A DNA stretch of 48,891 bases, taken from Candidatus Fermentibacterota bacterium. GTDB taxonomy: Bacteria; Fermentibacterota; Fermentibacteria; Fermentibacterales; JCC-6. The stretch covers positions 1 to 48,891 of the forward strand of contig WJMA01000034.1 in the NCBI GenBank assembly GCA_014728175.1, given 5' to 3'. The notes under the pieces are model-generated. The model worked only from the letters and a program-made list of their open reading frames with translations, was not told the DNA's origin and did no database searches. How positions within the stretch are numbered: position 1 is the first letter of the stretch; the number at the start of each line of letters is the position of its first letter. Both the position numbers and the translations under genes were made by a program. Shown here one piece after another: positions 17,229 to 25,573 of this stretch.

Positions 17229-17257
17229 ACTAGGTTACTGCGGCGGGGAATTGTCAA
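17229..17257 (-). promoter_or_regulatory. Putative promoter of the C1 protease gene
   Basis: On the minus strand TTGACA (17257-17252), a 17-nt spacer and CCTAGT (17234-17229) form a sigma-70-like promoter with a perfect -35 and a weak -10. It lies about 45 bp upstream of the protease ATG. Confidence 0.5.
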
Positions 17258-17279
17258 CTCCGCGCACATCGAACTGGGA

Positions 17280-17309
17280 AAGGAAAGACCCCGCCGGAGC
17301 AGCGGGGCC
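17280..17309 (-). terminator. Rho-independent terminator after the frameshifted exported gene
   Basis: Minus-strand RNA forms a stem based on CCCCGC/GCGGGG, extended by a G-U and a G-C pair, with a 7-nt loop. It is followed by CUUUCCUUU. It lies ~20 bp after the TAA at 17333-17331, the stop of the restored reading frame described for the upstream gene. Confidence 0.6.
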
Positions 17310-17330
17310 AGTCCACTGGTATCGAACAGT

Positions 17331-17956
17331 TTAGAAGACGCTCTTCAGGTGCCCCCAGGTCATCCTGTCAAGCGCGGTGTCGTAGTTGGCGTAAACCTCC
17401 AGGATGGCGGTTCGACCCAGCCCTGATCGGGGTCCCACGCCCCCTCGTACCAGGCCCAGGTCTCTACTCCGTTGTAGTCTATCTGGCCGCCGATATCGGT
17501 CACGTCGTAGCCGAAGCAGAAGAAGGCGCCGTCGGAGATGACGATGTCCTCCGCGGACACGTCGACGTAGGTGTACGTGTCCGGAGGGAAGGTGTAGCCG
17601 GTGTCGGCGGGAGTGAAGCTGCCGTAGAAGTCGGCGCCGGACGCCTGAGTCGGGGGATAGATGATGCTCCCGACGTCCTCCCATACTATCCAACCGTAGT
17701 CACCTGTAGTCGGACCGCAGCAGGGGAAGCCGAACTTGGTGAGTACCAGATCGTGCCCGGTGTCGTTCTCCACCGTGGTTACGAACCACTCGCCCCAGCC
17801 CGAGGAACTCCCGCCCGTAGTGGGCATGGTGCCCATGACCCCGCCGGTGTTGTACTCGAAGTCCTCCGCCGAGGCCAGCGCCACCAGAATCACCACTGCA
17901 ATAACTTTCAGGTTCGGGTGTTTCCATCGTGGACAAAGTAGAATTACCACATCCAA
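17331..17956 (-). pseudogene. Small exported protein gene with a frameshift near its 3' end
   Basis: The protein begins with a hydrophobic export signal (KVIAVVILVALASA) and continues as a beta-rich secreted domain (WGEWFVTTVENDTGHDLVL, FCFGYDVTDIGGQ). In the main frame it ends abnormally as WVEPPSWRFTPTTTPRLTG. A one-base shift around 17411-17425 gives GRTAILEVYANYDTALD and then MTWGHLKSVF, stopping at TAA 17331, just before a terminator. That restored end looks genuine, so a single-base deletion (real or sequencing error) is likely. The start is uncertain: ATG 17956 gives an odd 14-residue leader, while CTG 17911 would start exactly at the signal peptide. The function is unknown. Confidence 0.6.
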
Positions 17957-18008
17957 GCGTAATATACAGCAAATCCAACTCGAAAGCGTATAGACTCGAT
18001 TCGGCTTC

Positions 18009-18036
18009 TTGCTTCTAGCGGGTAGGATTGTATTCT
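18009..18036 (+). promoter_or_regulatory. Putative promoter of the ATP-grasp gene pair
   Basis: TTGCTT (18009-18014), 16 nt and TATTCT (18031-18036) form a sigma-70-like promoter about 50 bp upstream of the first gene of the pair. Confidence 0.45.
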
Positions 18037-18088
18037 AGGAATCTTGCAGGTACGAGCGAAGTCTTGAGCAGGCTGAGAACGCGGAAAG

Positions 18089-19810
18089 ATGGTCGTGATG
18101 GACTCCGACAACCGGATGTTTCCCCGGTCGGGCATGGAATACCGGGTTCTGGGTGACGGGGAGATAGGCGGCAAGGCGGCCGGCCTGGATCGCTCCCGGG
18201 AGATACTGCGGAAGGTGTTTCCCGACCTGACCTATGGGAACATCGAGATAGATATCCCCGGATTCGTGTTGATCTCCACCAGGTTCTTCGATCTGTTCAT
18301 GTCCCGGGAGGAGGTCTCCGATCTGGATCTGTCGGAGATGACCGACGAGCGGATCGCCCACGCTTTTCAGCGGGCCGACCTGTCTCCCCAGCTGGTGGGG
18401 GATCTCTGGGCGCTGGTCCGGCAGATGCACCAGCCTTTGGCCGTGCGCTCCTCCAGCCTTCTTGAGGATGCCCTGCACATGCCGTTCGCCGGCGTGTATC
18501 TGACCAAGATGATACCCAACAACGAGCCGGCGGCGGAGAAGCGTTTCGCCCAGCTGTCCGAGGCGGTGCGGTTGGTGTACGCCTCCACCTTCTTCAGGGG
18601 GGCCAGGGACTACGTCCGGGCGGCCACGGAAGAGCCGGTGAGCGACAAGATGGCCGTTGTCCTCCAGGAAGTGGTGGGGGCCAGACACGGCGACAGGTTC
18701 TATCCGGACGTGTCCGGGGTGGCCCGGTCTTACAACTACTACCCGTACGGCAGCGCCAGGCACGAGGACGGGGTGGTGCAGCTGGCCCTGGGACTGGGAA
18801 AGACCATTGTGGATGGAGGGGTCTGCTGGATCTACTCGCCCCGGAATCCAAGACAGGCTCCCCCCGTCGATTCCGTAGACCAGCTGTTGAAGGAGACCCA
18901 GCTGGACTTCTGGGCGGTGAACATGGGCAAACCGCCGGCCTACGACCCGGTCAAGGAGACCGAGTACCTGCAAAAGTCCTCTCTTTCCGACGCGGAGTAC
19001 GACGATACCCTGGCGTCGGTGGCTTCCACCTACGACGGCGGACTGGACATGTTGGTCCCCGGAACCGGTCGGGCCGGTCCCCGAGCGGTGACCTTCGCGC
19101 CGATACTGGACCTGGAGATCATCCCCCTCAACAAGATGTTGAAGGAGCTGATGGCAGGTTGCGAGGAGGAGCTGGGCTCTCCGGTGGAGATCGAGTTCGC
19201 CCTTACTATCTCCAGGGGAGGCAGGTCGGCCCGTTTCGGTTTGTTGCAGGTAAGACCCATGCTGGTCAGTGATCAGCTGGTAGAGGTAACCGAGGGGGAC
19301 ATGCGGGACGAGCGAGCCATCGTACGATCCAACTCGGCCCTGGGCAACGGGGTGGTGCAGGGAATCAGGCATGTTGTATATGTGAAGCCGGAGGCCATGG
19401 ATATGGGCCGCACCCGTACCATCGCGGCCGAGATATCCAGGCATAACCGGGAACTGTCAGGATCCGACAACGGATACCTGCTCATAGGCTTCGGCAGGTG
19501 GGGCAGCTCCGACCCGTGGCTGGGCATTCCCGTGCGGTGGCAGGAGATATCGGGCGCGAGGGCCATAGTGGAAGCGGGCAAGGAGGGAATACACGTGGAA
19601 ATGAGCCAGGGATCGCACTTCTTCCACAACCTCTGTTCCTTCCAGGTGCCCTACCTCTCGGCCGGTTCTTCCGAGGGGGCCGTGGACTGGGAATGGCTCT
19701 CCGATGGAGAGGTCGCTCTGGATACGGATCATGTGCGGACGGTAGAGCTGCCGGAGCCGATAAGGATAGCGGTGGACGGCAGGACCGGCAGGGGAGTGGT
19801 GACCAGATGA
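18089..19810 (+). CDS. PEP-synthase-like ATP-grasp (PEP/pyruvate-binding) protein
   Basis: A 573-residue protein with the N-terminal nucleotide-binding half of PEP synthase/PPDK. Motifs include GEIGGKAAGLDRSREIL, IDIPGFVLISTRFFD, AVRSSSLLEDALHMPFAGVY (from ~117), VLQEVVGARHGDRFYPDVSG, and LLQVRPM near residue 385. The mobile phosphohistidine domain and the PEP/pyruvate barrel of true PEP synthases are absent. The C-terminus instead has a family-specific GFGRWGSSDPWLGIPV and a GSHFFHNL block. It may phosphorylate a substrate using ATP, or act as a regulator; function is unknown. The stop overlaps the next gene's ATG (ATGA), so the two are coupled and probably partners. ATG 18098 is an alternative start. 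Confidence 0.8.
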   Translation: MVVMDSDNRMFPRSGMEYRVLGDGEIGGKAAGLDRSREILRKVFPDLTYGNIEIDIPGFVLISTRFFDLFMSREEVSDLDLSEMTDERIAHAFQRADLSPQLVGDLWALVRQMHQPLAVRSSSLLEDALHMPFAGVYLTKMIPNNEPAAEKRFAQLSEAVRLVYASTFFRGARDYVRAATEEPVSDKMAVVLQEVVGARHGDRFYPDVSGVARSYNYYPYGSARHEDGVVQLALGLGKTIVDGGVCWIYSPRNPRQAPPVDSVDQLLKETQLDFWAVNMGKPPAYDPVKETEYLQKSSLSDAEYDDTLASVASTYDGGLDMLVPGTGRAGPRAVTFAPILDLEIIPLNKMLKELMAGCEEELGSPVEIEFALTISRGGRSARFGLLQVRPMLVSDQLVEVTEGDMRDERAIVRSNSALGNGVVQGIRHVVYVKPEAMDMGRTRTIAAEISRHNRELSGSDNGYLLIGFGRWGSSDPWLGIPVRWQEISGARAIVEAGKEGIHVEMSQGSHFFHNLCSFQVPYLSAGSSEGAVDWEWLSDGEVALDTDHVRTVELPEPIRIAVDGRTGRGVVTR

Positions 19811-22800
19811 GCGAGAACGAAGGCGGGGGAGACCGGCTTCTCGATTCCCTGAAGGAGAGGGCCAAGGAGCTGAGCTGCCTGTACAGCATAGAGGAGCTGG
19901 TCAGAGACGCCGACATGCCCATCGATCGGATCCTTTCCAGGGTGGTGGAGGTGATGCCGGAAGGCTGGCTCCATCCCGAGCGTTGCCACGCCCGCATCCG
20001 CTTCGAGGGGGAGGTGTTCGCCAGCGACGGCTTCGTGGAGAGGGACGACCGTCTAACCGTGCCCATCTCCGTGCAGGATCAGGTTCTGGGGACCATCGAG
20101 GTATCCTACGATCGGGACATGCCCGAGCACGACATGGGCCCTTTCCTCAAGGAGGAGCTTACCCTTCTGAAGACCATCGCCCAGCGCATAGGCCAGACCG
20201 TACTGCATCGCAGGCTCATGCCGGTTTTCAGAACATCGGCCGTACCGGAGAAGTCGGGCGTGGAGCCAGAGCAGTGGCGTACGGTGATGGAGATGCTGCG
20301 GGTGACCGACCGTGATCTCTACGTCCAGGTGATTCATAGAATGCTCAACTATCTATGCTTCATCGGAGTACGTGACGTAGGCAGGATCCTCCAGGAGGTG
20401 GGGGCCACTGAGACGGTAAGGGAGAAGGACGGCCATGCCGGGATCAACCGACCTATACCCAGGAGCTCGGGAAGAAGCCTGGCCATGATAGAGCAGGAGA
20501 TACTGGGCATAGCCGCGGAGAACATGTCCGACGAGCTGATCATGTCCAGTCTTCGCAAGTGGATAGCGGAAAGTAAATTGAGCTTCTTTATAGAAGTGTT
20601 GGAAGACAGGTCCTCCAACCTGGCGGACATCACCGCCGCCATAGAGAACCAGAAGAAATCCGGGGTGAGGATCTCCGAGCTGTCTTCCTCCGTGGTGAGG
20701 GCCATGAACGTATCGCTGGTCAGGCGCTTCTTCAGCAGAAGGCTGGAGTTCATAGACCTGGCCAAGAACGTGGTCGACCTGAAAGACTTCCAAAGGTTTA
20801 CCGAGCGCCTGATATATCCGGACAAAAGCCAGGGCTACCTGGGGGGCAAGAGCGCCGGGCTTTTCCTGGCAGGGAAGGTGATCGAGAACGCGTCCGACGC
20901 GGAGGAAGTCCTGAAGGACATAAAGATTCCCAAGACCTGGTACATAGCGTCCGACTCCCTCCGGGCCTTCGTCCATTACAACCACCTGGAGGAGTTCCTG
21001 GAGCACAAGTACTTGGATATAGAGCAGATTAGGGTTCAGTATCCAAACCTGATCAGCCTGTTCAAGAACTGCTCTCTTCCCCCGGAGATAGTGGCGGGGC
21101 TCAACACCGCCCTGGACGACATGTCCGAATGCCCTCTGGTGGTTCGCAGCTCCAGCCTTCTGGAGGACAGCGCCGGGGCCGCCTTCTCCGGCAAGTACAA
21201 GAGCCTCTTCTTAGGCAACCAGGGTACGAAGCAGGAGAGGCTGGACGCTCTCTGCGACGCAATAATGGAGGTCTACGCCTCGATGTTCTCCCCCGACCCG
21301 ATTCAGTACCGGGCCGAGCGGGGGCTGCTGGACTTCCCCGAGGAGATGGGAATACTGATTCAGGAGGTGGTGGGATCCCGCGTAGGGGACTACTGGTTCC
21401 CCGCCTTCGCGGGGGTGGCGTTCAGCAACAGCGAGTTCCGGTGGTCGCCCCGGATAGAGAGGGAGGACGGCTTGGCCCGAATGGTTCCCGGTCTGGGGAC
21501 CCGGGCGGTGGACAGGCTGAGCGACGATTATCCGGTTCTCATGGCTCCGGGAAAGCCGCAGCTCAAGGTCAACGTTTCCATCGACGAGGTGGTGCGGTAC
21601 TCTCCGCGATACATGGACGTGATCAATCTGAAGACCAACTCTATAGAGACCATCGAGATGGAAGACCTGCTGCGCGAGCTGGGAACCTCCTACCCCCGGG
21701 CGAGGGAGATCTTTTCCGTGCTCAGGGAGGATATGCTGGTTAAGCTGCCGGGGTTGGTGGACTTCGAGAAAATACATCCGGTGGCGACTTTCGAGAGCTT
21801 GATATCCGATACCGGCTTCGTATCCATGCTCCGCCGGCTGCTATCTGTGCTGCAGCGTCACTACAACCTGCCGGTGGACGTGGAGTTCGCCGTCGACGAG
21901 AGCAACTTCTACCTTCTTCAGTGTCGGGTGCAGAGTTCCCGTCTGGAGGAGGAGCTTCCAGACATTCCCTCCGACCTGCCCGAGGAGCAGGTGGTCTTCG
22001 AGGCCAACAAGCATATATCCAACGGTTACGTGAGTAACGTGACCCACATCGTTTACGTGGTGCCCTCCAAGTACGACCAGCTGGAGGACAGGGAGAGGCT
22101 GCAGGAGGTAGGGCGGGTGGTGGGCCGTCTCAACCGTCTGCTGCCCAAGAAGCAGTTCATCCTTATCGGCCCCGGAAGATGGGGCAGCCGGGGAGACATC
22201 AAGCTGGGTGTAAGCGTGACGTACTCGGAGATTAGCAACACAGCGGCTCTTCTGGAGGTGGCTTACAGGAAGGGAAGCTACGTGCCGGACTTGAGCTTCG
22301 GCACTCACTTCTTCCAGGATCTGGTGGAGGCTTCGATCGCCTACCTGCCTCTCTATCCCGATCAGCCGGGCGCGGTATACAACGAGAAGGTCCTCGAGGA
22401 AAGCCCCAGCATCTTATCCGAGCTGCTGCCCGACGCCGCAGATATTGAGGACGTGGTTCGGGTCATCGACACCAGGAGCATCTCCGGGGGCGACGTTCTG
22501 CACATCATCATGAACGCCGACGAGTCCAGGGCGGTGGCCTTCATGGCCCCGGAGTCCCCCGCCCGGAAGGCCCCTCCCATCAGACACTTCGATAAAGCGT
22601 TGGAACGGCCCGGGGAGGAGCACTGGGTGTGGCGCCAGAGAATGGCGGAAAAGCTGGCCGAGATCATGGATGCCGAGGCTTTGGGCGTCAGCGCGATATA
22701 TCTCTTTGGGAGCACCAAGAATGCCAGCGCGGGGCCCTGCAGCGACATCGACCTGCTTATCCATTTCCGGGGGAACGATGAGCAAAAGAGCAGGCTGCTG

Positions 22801-23031
22801 TCATGGCTGGACGGCTGGAGCATATGCCTGGGCGAGATCAACAGGCTTAGAACGGGATACGATACGGAACGTCTGCTGGACGTTCATCTGGTTACCGACG
22901 AGGATGTAAGGCAGAAGACCGGTTACGCCTCCAAGATAGGTGCGGTGACCGACGCGGCCCGGCCTCTCAGGATAAATCGGACGCCCAAAGACAAAACCGA
23001 GGCCTCCAGGTCCTGCAGCGAGAAGGCCTGA
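19807..23031 (+). CDS. Multidomain protein: GAF-like, PEP-synthase-like ATP-grasp and C-terminal nucleotidyltransferase
   Basis: A 1074-residue protein. The start ATG 19807 lies in the stop of the preceding paralog. Residues ~10-135 look like a GAF sensor domain (ILSRVVEVMPEGW, VPISVQDQVLGTIEV). A helical region follows. Residues ~340-930 repeat the PEP/pyruvate-binding ATP-grasp architecture of the upstream protein (YLGGKSAGLFLAGK, VVRSSSLLEDSAGAAFSGKY at ~444, GPGRWGSRGDIKLGVSV, GTHFFQDL). Residues ~955-1060 form a minimal nucleotidyltransferase domain: IYLFGSTKNAS, then SDIDLLIHF at ~978, then LDVHLV as a third acidic site. ATP-grasp plus nucleotidyltransferase suggests phosphate or nucleotide transfer to a partner, possibly the coupled protein, under GAF control. 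The substrate is unknown. Confidence 0.78.
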   Translation: MSENEGGGDRLLDSLKERAKELSCLYSIEELVRDADMPIDRILSRVVEVMPEGWLHPERCHARIRFEGEVFASDGFVERDDRLTVPISVQDQVLGTIEVSYDRDMPEHDMGPFLKEELTLLKTIAQRIGQTVLHRRLMPVFRTSAVPEKSGVEPEQWRTVMEMLRVTDRDLYVQVIHRMLNYLCFIGVRDVGRILQEVGATETVREKDGHAGINRPIPRSSGRSLAMIEQEILGIAAENMSDELIMSSLRKWIAESKLSFFIEVLEDRSSNLADITAAIENQKKSGVRISELSSSVVRAMNVSLVRRFFSRRLEFIDLAKNVVDLKDFQRFTERLIYPDKSQGYLGGKSAGLFLAGKVIENASDAEEVLKDIKIPKTWYIASDSLRAFVHYNHLEEFLEHKYLDIEQIRVQYPNLISLFKNCSLPPEIVAGLNTALDDMSECPLVVRSSSLLEDSAGAAFSGKYKSLFLGNQGTKQERLDALCDAIMEVYASMFSPDPIQYRAERGLLDFPEEMGILIQEVVGSRVGDYWFPAFAGVAFSNSEFRWSPRIEREDGLARMVPGLGTRAVDRLSDDYPVLMAPGKPQLKVNVSIDEVVRYSPRYMDVINLKTNSIETIEMEDLLRELGTSYPRAREIFSVLREDMLVKLPGLVDFEKIHPVATFESLISDTGFVSMLRRLLSVLQRHYNLPVDVEFAVDESNFYLLQCRVQSSRLEEELPDIPSDLPEEQVVFEANKHISNGYVSNVTHIVYVVPSKYDQLEDRERLQEVGRVVGRLNRLLPKKQFILIGPGRWGSRGDIKLGVSVTYSEISNTAALLEVAYRKGSYVPDLSFGTHFFQDLVEASIAYLPLYPDQPGAVYNEKVLEESPSILSELLPDAADIEDVVRVIDTRSISGGDVLHIIMNADESRAVAFMAPESPARKAPPIRHFDKALERPGEEHWVWRQRMAEKLAEIMDAEALGVSAIYLFGSTKNASAGPCSDIDLLIHFRGNDEQKSRLLSWLDGWSICLGEINRLRTGYDTERLLDVHLVTDEDVRQKTGYASKIGAVTDAARPLRINRTPKDKTEASRSCSEKA

Positions 23032-23038
23032 CCGTTCC

Positions 23039-23905
23039 TCAGATCAGCTCCCGCTCGGCGCGTTCCAGGTCATCCAGGTCGAAACGGACCAGCGCCAGCT
23101 CCGGACCGTCGTGGGCGGCGCTCATCATCCAAGTTCTTTCGTTCCGCTCCCGCCAGTTGCCGGTTAATCTGCACGACTCGTGCACGTGACCGTGCAGGGT
23201 AAGCAGTGGCTGACGCCGGGAGATGAATCGCTCTATGGCTATGCTCCCCACGTGCACGTCCATGGGAACCCCCTCCACCTTCCGGTCGTCCAGGGCCGCC
23301 CGGTCCAGGGCCGTACGGTAGGGGGGGCTGTGGAAAAGAAAAACTGCCTTTTCCATGTCGTCATCTCCGGTCAGCTGGTCCAGGTCCCGGGCTATGGTTG
23401 AGAAACGGCGTCGGCCCGATGGAAATGGTACGCTCAGCGTTCCCTCCTCCGGAGAGACGCATCCGGGGTCTACGTAGCGGGAGACGTCGTAGCGCTCCCA
23501 GTCCTTGAGCATGAACGGGGTGGGAGGAACGAAGGAGTAGCCGTAGACCGGGTATGCGTCCAGCCGCGTACGTTCGCCGTGCACGTACTCCCATAGACCC
23601 CGGGAGGCCAGGTCCCGAACCGTTTGCTCAACGGCCCTTCCGTCGTCGTTTCCCAGAATGACGAACACCCGGGGATAGTTCTCTTCCAGGCGGTTCCTGA
23701 CTCGGGAGAGGCCGGGAGCAAGGAAATCTTCGAGAAAATCGTCGTACTCCGGGGAAGCGGGCCCCAGGGCATGCAGGGGTGAGGGGAGTATGTCACCCCC
23801 CAGGAAAACCGCGGCCGGACATTCCTCGGCCATCCGGTCGAACAGCTTCTCGAACCTGTTCACCGACCCGTGGATGTCGGATGCAAAAAGGCAGCCGGTC
23901 ACCAC
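23039..23905 (-). CDS. Calcineurin-like metallophosphoesterase
   Basis: A 288-residue soluble protein with the metallophosphoesterase motifs in order: FASDIHGS (metal ligands D and H), FLGGDIL, ILGNDDG (replacing the usual GNHD), FHSPPY and LHGHVHES. The His-containing C-terminal motifs complete a dinuclear metal site. It probably hydrolyses a phosphoester or nucleotide; substrate cannot be inferred. Its stop lies 7 bp from the stop of the convergent nucleotidyltransferase gene, with no terminator between them. The start codon read as M may be a GTG or ATG; no signal peptide is visible. Confidence 0.85.
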   Translation of the reverse strand: MVTGCLFASDIHGSVNRFEKLFDRMAEECPAAVFLGGDILPSPLHALGPASPEYDDFLEDFLAPGLSRVRNRLEENYPRVFVILGNDDGRAVEQTVRDLASRGLWEYVHGERTRLDAYPVYGYSFVPPTPFMLKDWERYDVSRYVDPGCVSPEEGTLSVPFPSGRRRFSTIARDLDQLTGDDDMEKAVFLFHSPPYRTALDRAALDDRKVEGVPMDVHVGSIAIERFISRRQPLLTLHGHVHESCRLTGNWRERNERTWMMSAAHDGPELALVRFDLDDLERAERELI

Positions 23906-23962
23906 CGCCTCCGTTCGGGCCTGTCTAGATCCTACGGAGCTTTACGGACGGATAGATCGATG

Positions 23963-25246
23963 CTAGAACCAGCCTCTCCCCCTGCAGGCTTCGACTACGC
24001 GGTTGACCGCGATAGCGTAGGTGGCATCTCTCATGAAGAGGTCGTTCTTCTGGGCCAGGTCGCTTACGTCGATGAAGGCCGAAGTCATCATCACGTCCAG
24101 TTTGCCCAGAACCTCGTCCTTCTCCCAGTAGTAGTTGGCGTTGCTCTGCACCTGCTCGAAGTAGCTGCAGGTAACACCTCCGGCGTTGGCCAACAGGTCG
24201 GGGATCACGAATACTCCCCGCTCCTCCAACCTATCGTCGGCCTCGGGGGTGGTGGGGCCGTTGGCGCCTTCGGAGATCACCTTGACCCTCTGGGATATGC
24301 TTTCCACGTTGTCGCCCCGGATCTGGTTCTCCAGGGCGCAGGGCATGAGCACATCGACGTCCTGCTCCAGCCAGGCGTCCCCGGGAAGCCTTTCGTATCC
24401 CTCATCGGCGGCCTTGTTCTTGTCGATCCCCCCGAACCTGTCGGTTATGGAGAGCATCTCGTCCAGGTCTATGCCGTCGGCCTTCCTGTACGCATAGGAG
24501 GTGGAGTCCTGCTGGTCCCAGCAGGAAACGCAGGTTACGGTTCCGCCGAGCTGGCAGAAGAGCCTGGCGGCGTACTGGGCCACGTTGCCGAAGCCCTGTA
24601 TGCTGGCGGTGGCGTCGGTGGGCCGGATGTTTAGCAGCTTGAGAGCCTCACGCAGGGTGTAAACCACTCCGAACCCCGTGGACTCGGTCCTGCCCAAAGA
24701 TCCTCCCATGCTTACCGGCTTGCCCGTGATGACCCCCGGGTACTTGGAGGCGTGGATGGCCTCGTACTCGTCCATCATCCATAGCATGTGCTGCGCGCTG
24801 GTCATTACGTCGGGGGCGGGAACATCCCTCAAAGGACCTATATCTCTGGACAGCTGTCTTACATAGCCTCTGCACAGGCATTCCTGCTCCCTGGAGCTGA
24901 GGTCGTGCGGGTCGCAGATCACCCCGCCCTTGGCTCCTCCCAGAGGAATGCCGATCACCGCGCACTTCCATGTCATCCACATGGAAAGGGCCCTGACAGT
25001 ATCGGCGGTTTCCTGGGGGTGGAACCTTATACCGCCCTTGGCGGGCCCCATGGCGTCGTTGTGCTGGATGCGGAAGGCCCGGAACACCTTTACAGAACCA
25101 TCTTCCATCCTTACGGGTACCGTGAAATGGTACTCCCTCATGGGATTCCTGAGAAACTCCCTGGCCGCGGGCTCAAGCTGCAGGAAGTCCGCCGCGCTGT
25201 CGAACTGCTCCTGGGCCATGTGAAACGGATTGTACTTGCGGTCCAT
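23963..25246 (-). CDS. gdhA: Glutamate dehydrogenase (Glu/Leu/Phe/Val dehydrogenase family)
   Basis: A 427-residue hexameric-type glutamate dehydrogenase, converting 2-oxoglutarate and ammonia to glutamate or the reverse. Visible motifs are MGPAKGGIRFHPQE (substrate Lys), CAVIGIPLGGAKGGVICDP (catalytic Lys), PAPDVMTSAQHMLWMMDEY, ASIQGFGNVAQYAA (NAD(P) Rossmann fold), and EGANGPTTPEAD. I chose ATG 25246 because it follows GGAGG at good spacing and begins exactly where the family begins; the longer open frame upstream has no similarity. 2-oxoglutarate is also the probable Kor substrate, so the two enzymes may share a metabolite. Confidence 0.93.
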   Translation of the reverse strand: MDRKYNPFHMAQEQFDSAADFLQLEPAAREFLRNPMREYHFTVPVRMEDGSVKVFRAFRIQHNDAMGPAKGGIRFHPQETADTVRALSMWMTWKCAVIGIPLGGAKGGVICDPHDLSSREQECLCRGYVRQLSRDIGPLRDVPAPDVMTSAQHMLWMMDEYEAIHASKYPGVITGKPVSMGGSLGRTESTGFGVVYTLREALKLLNIRPTDATASIQGFGNVAQYAARLFCQLGGTVTCVSCWDQQDSTSYAYRKADGIDLDEMLSITDRFGGIDKNKAADEGYERLPGDAWLEQDVDVLMPCALENQIRGDNVESISQRVKVISEGANGPTTPEADDRLEERGVFVIPDLLANAGGVTCSYFEQVQSNANYYWEKDEVLGKLDVMMTSAFIDVSDLAQKNDLFMRDATYAIAVNRVVEACRGRGWF

Positions 25247-25573
25247 TGGAGAACCTCCATCTTGGATCCCAACGCAACGGAGAGGCCGGGATACATCTAC
25301 AGATTGGCTATGGCCGTGTACCGGCAGGAATCGTCGAAACTGTCTGTCCGGTCTCCGGCCTGAAGCGGTCGGGGCCCTTTGCCTAGCGCACACCGAACCG
25401 ACGGGCTAAGATAATAACCCGCACCGCGACATGCCACGCCGCCGGAGGCTGAGGACCAACGGCGCCCGCAAAGAACCATGGGGTTGAGCCCCGCCCCTAT
25501 TTGCACCATACTCGTTTCAGAGTGTTACGAATGCTGCCAGCCGCCTGGTTGCGCGCCGCCGGGAGGGGGAGAA
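25247..25573. other. Divergent intergenic region, gdhA / histidine kinase
   Basis: About 330 bp between divergent genes, so it should hold both promoters. On the minus strand an AT-rich TTATTATCTTAG (complement of ~25410-25421) could be a -10 for gdhA. On the plus strand TTGCAC (~25501) is a possible -35 for the kinase gene. Neither has a good partner element. No RNA gene or repeat is visible. Confidence 0.4.

Noticed and set aside
18035-19444. 469-codon open frame opposite the first ATP-grasp gene
   Set aside because: The protein is rich in His, Arg, Gly and Pro with no motif, and the plus-strand gene has clear family motifs across the same bases. It is a shadow of high GC at third codon positions.
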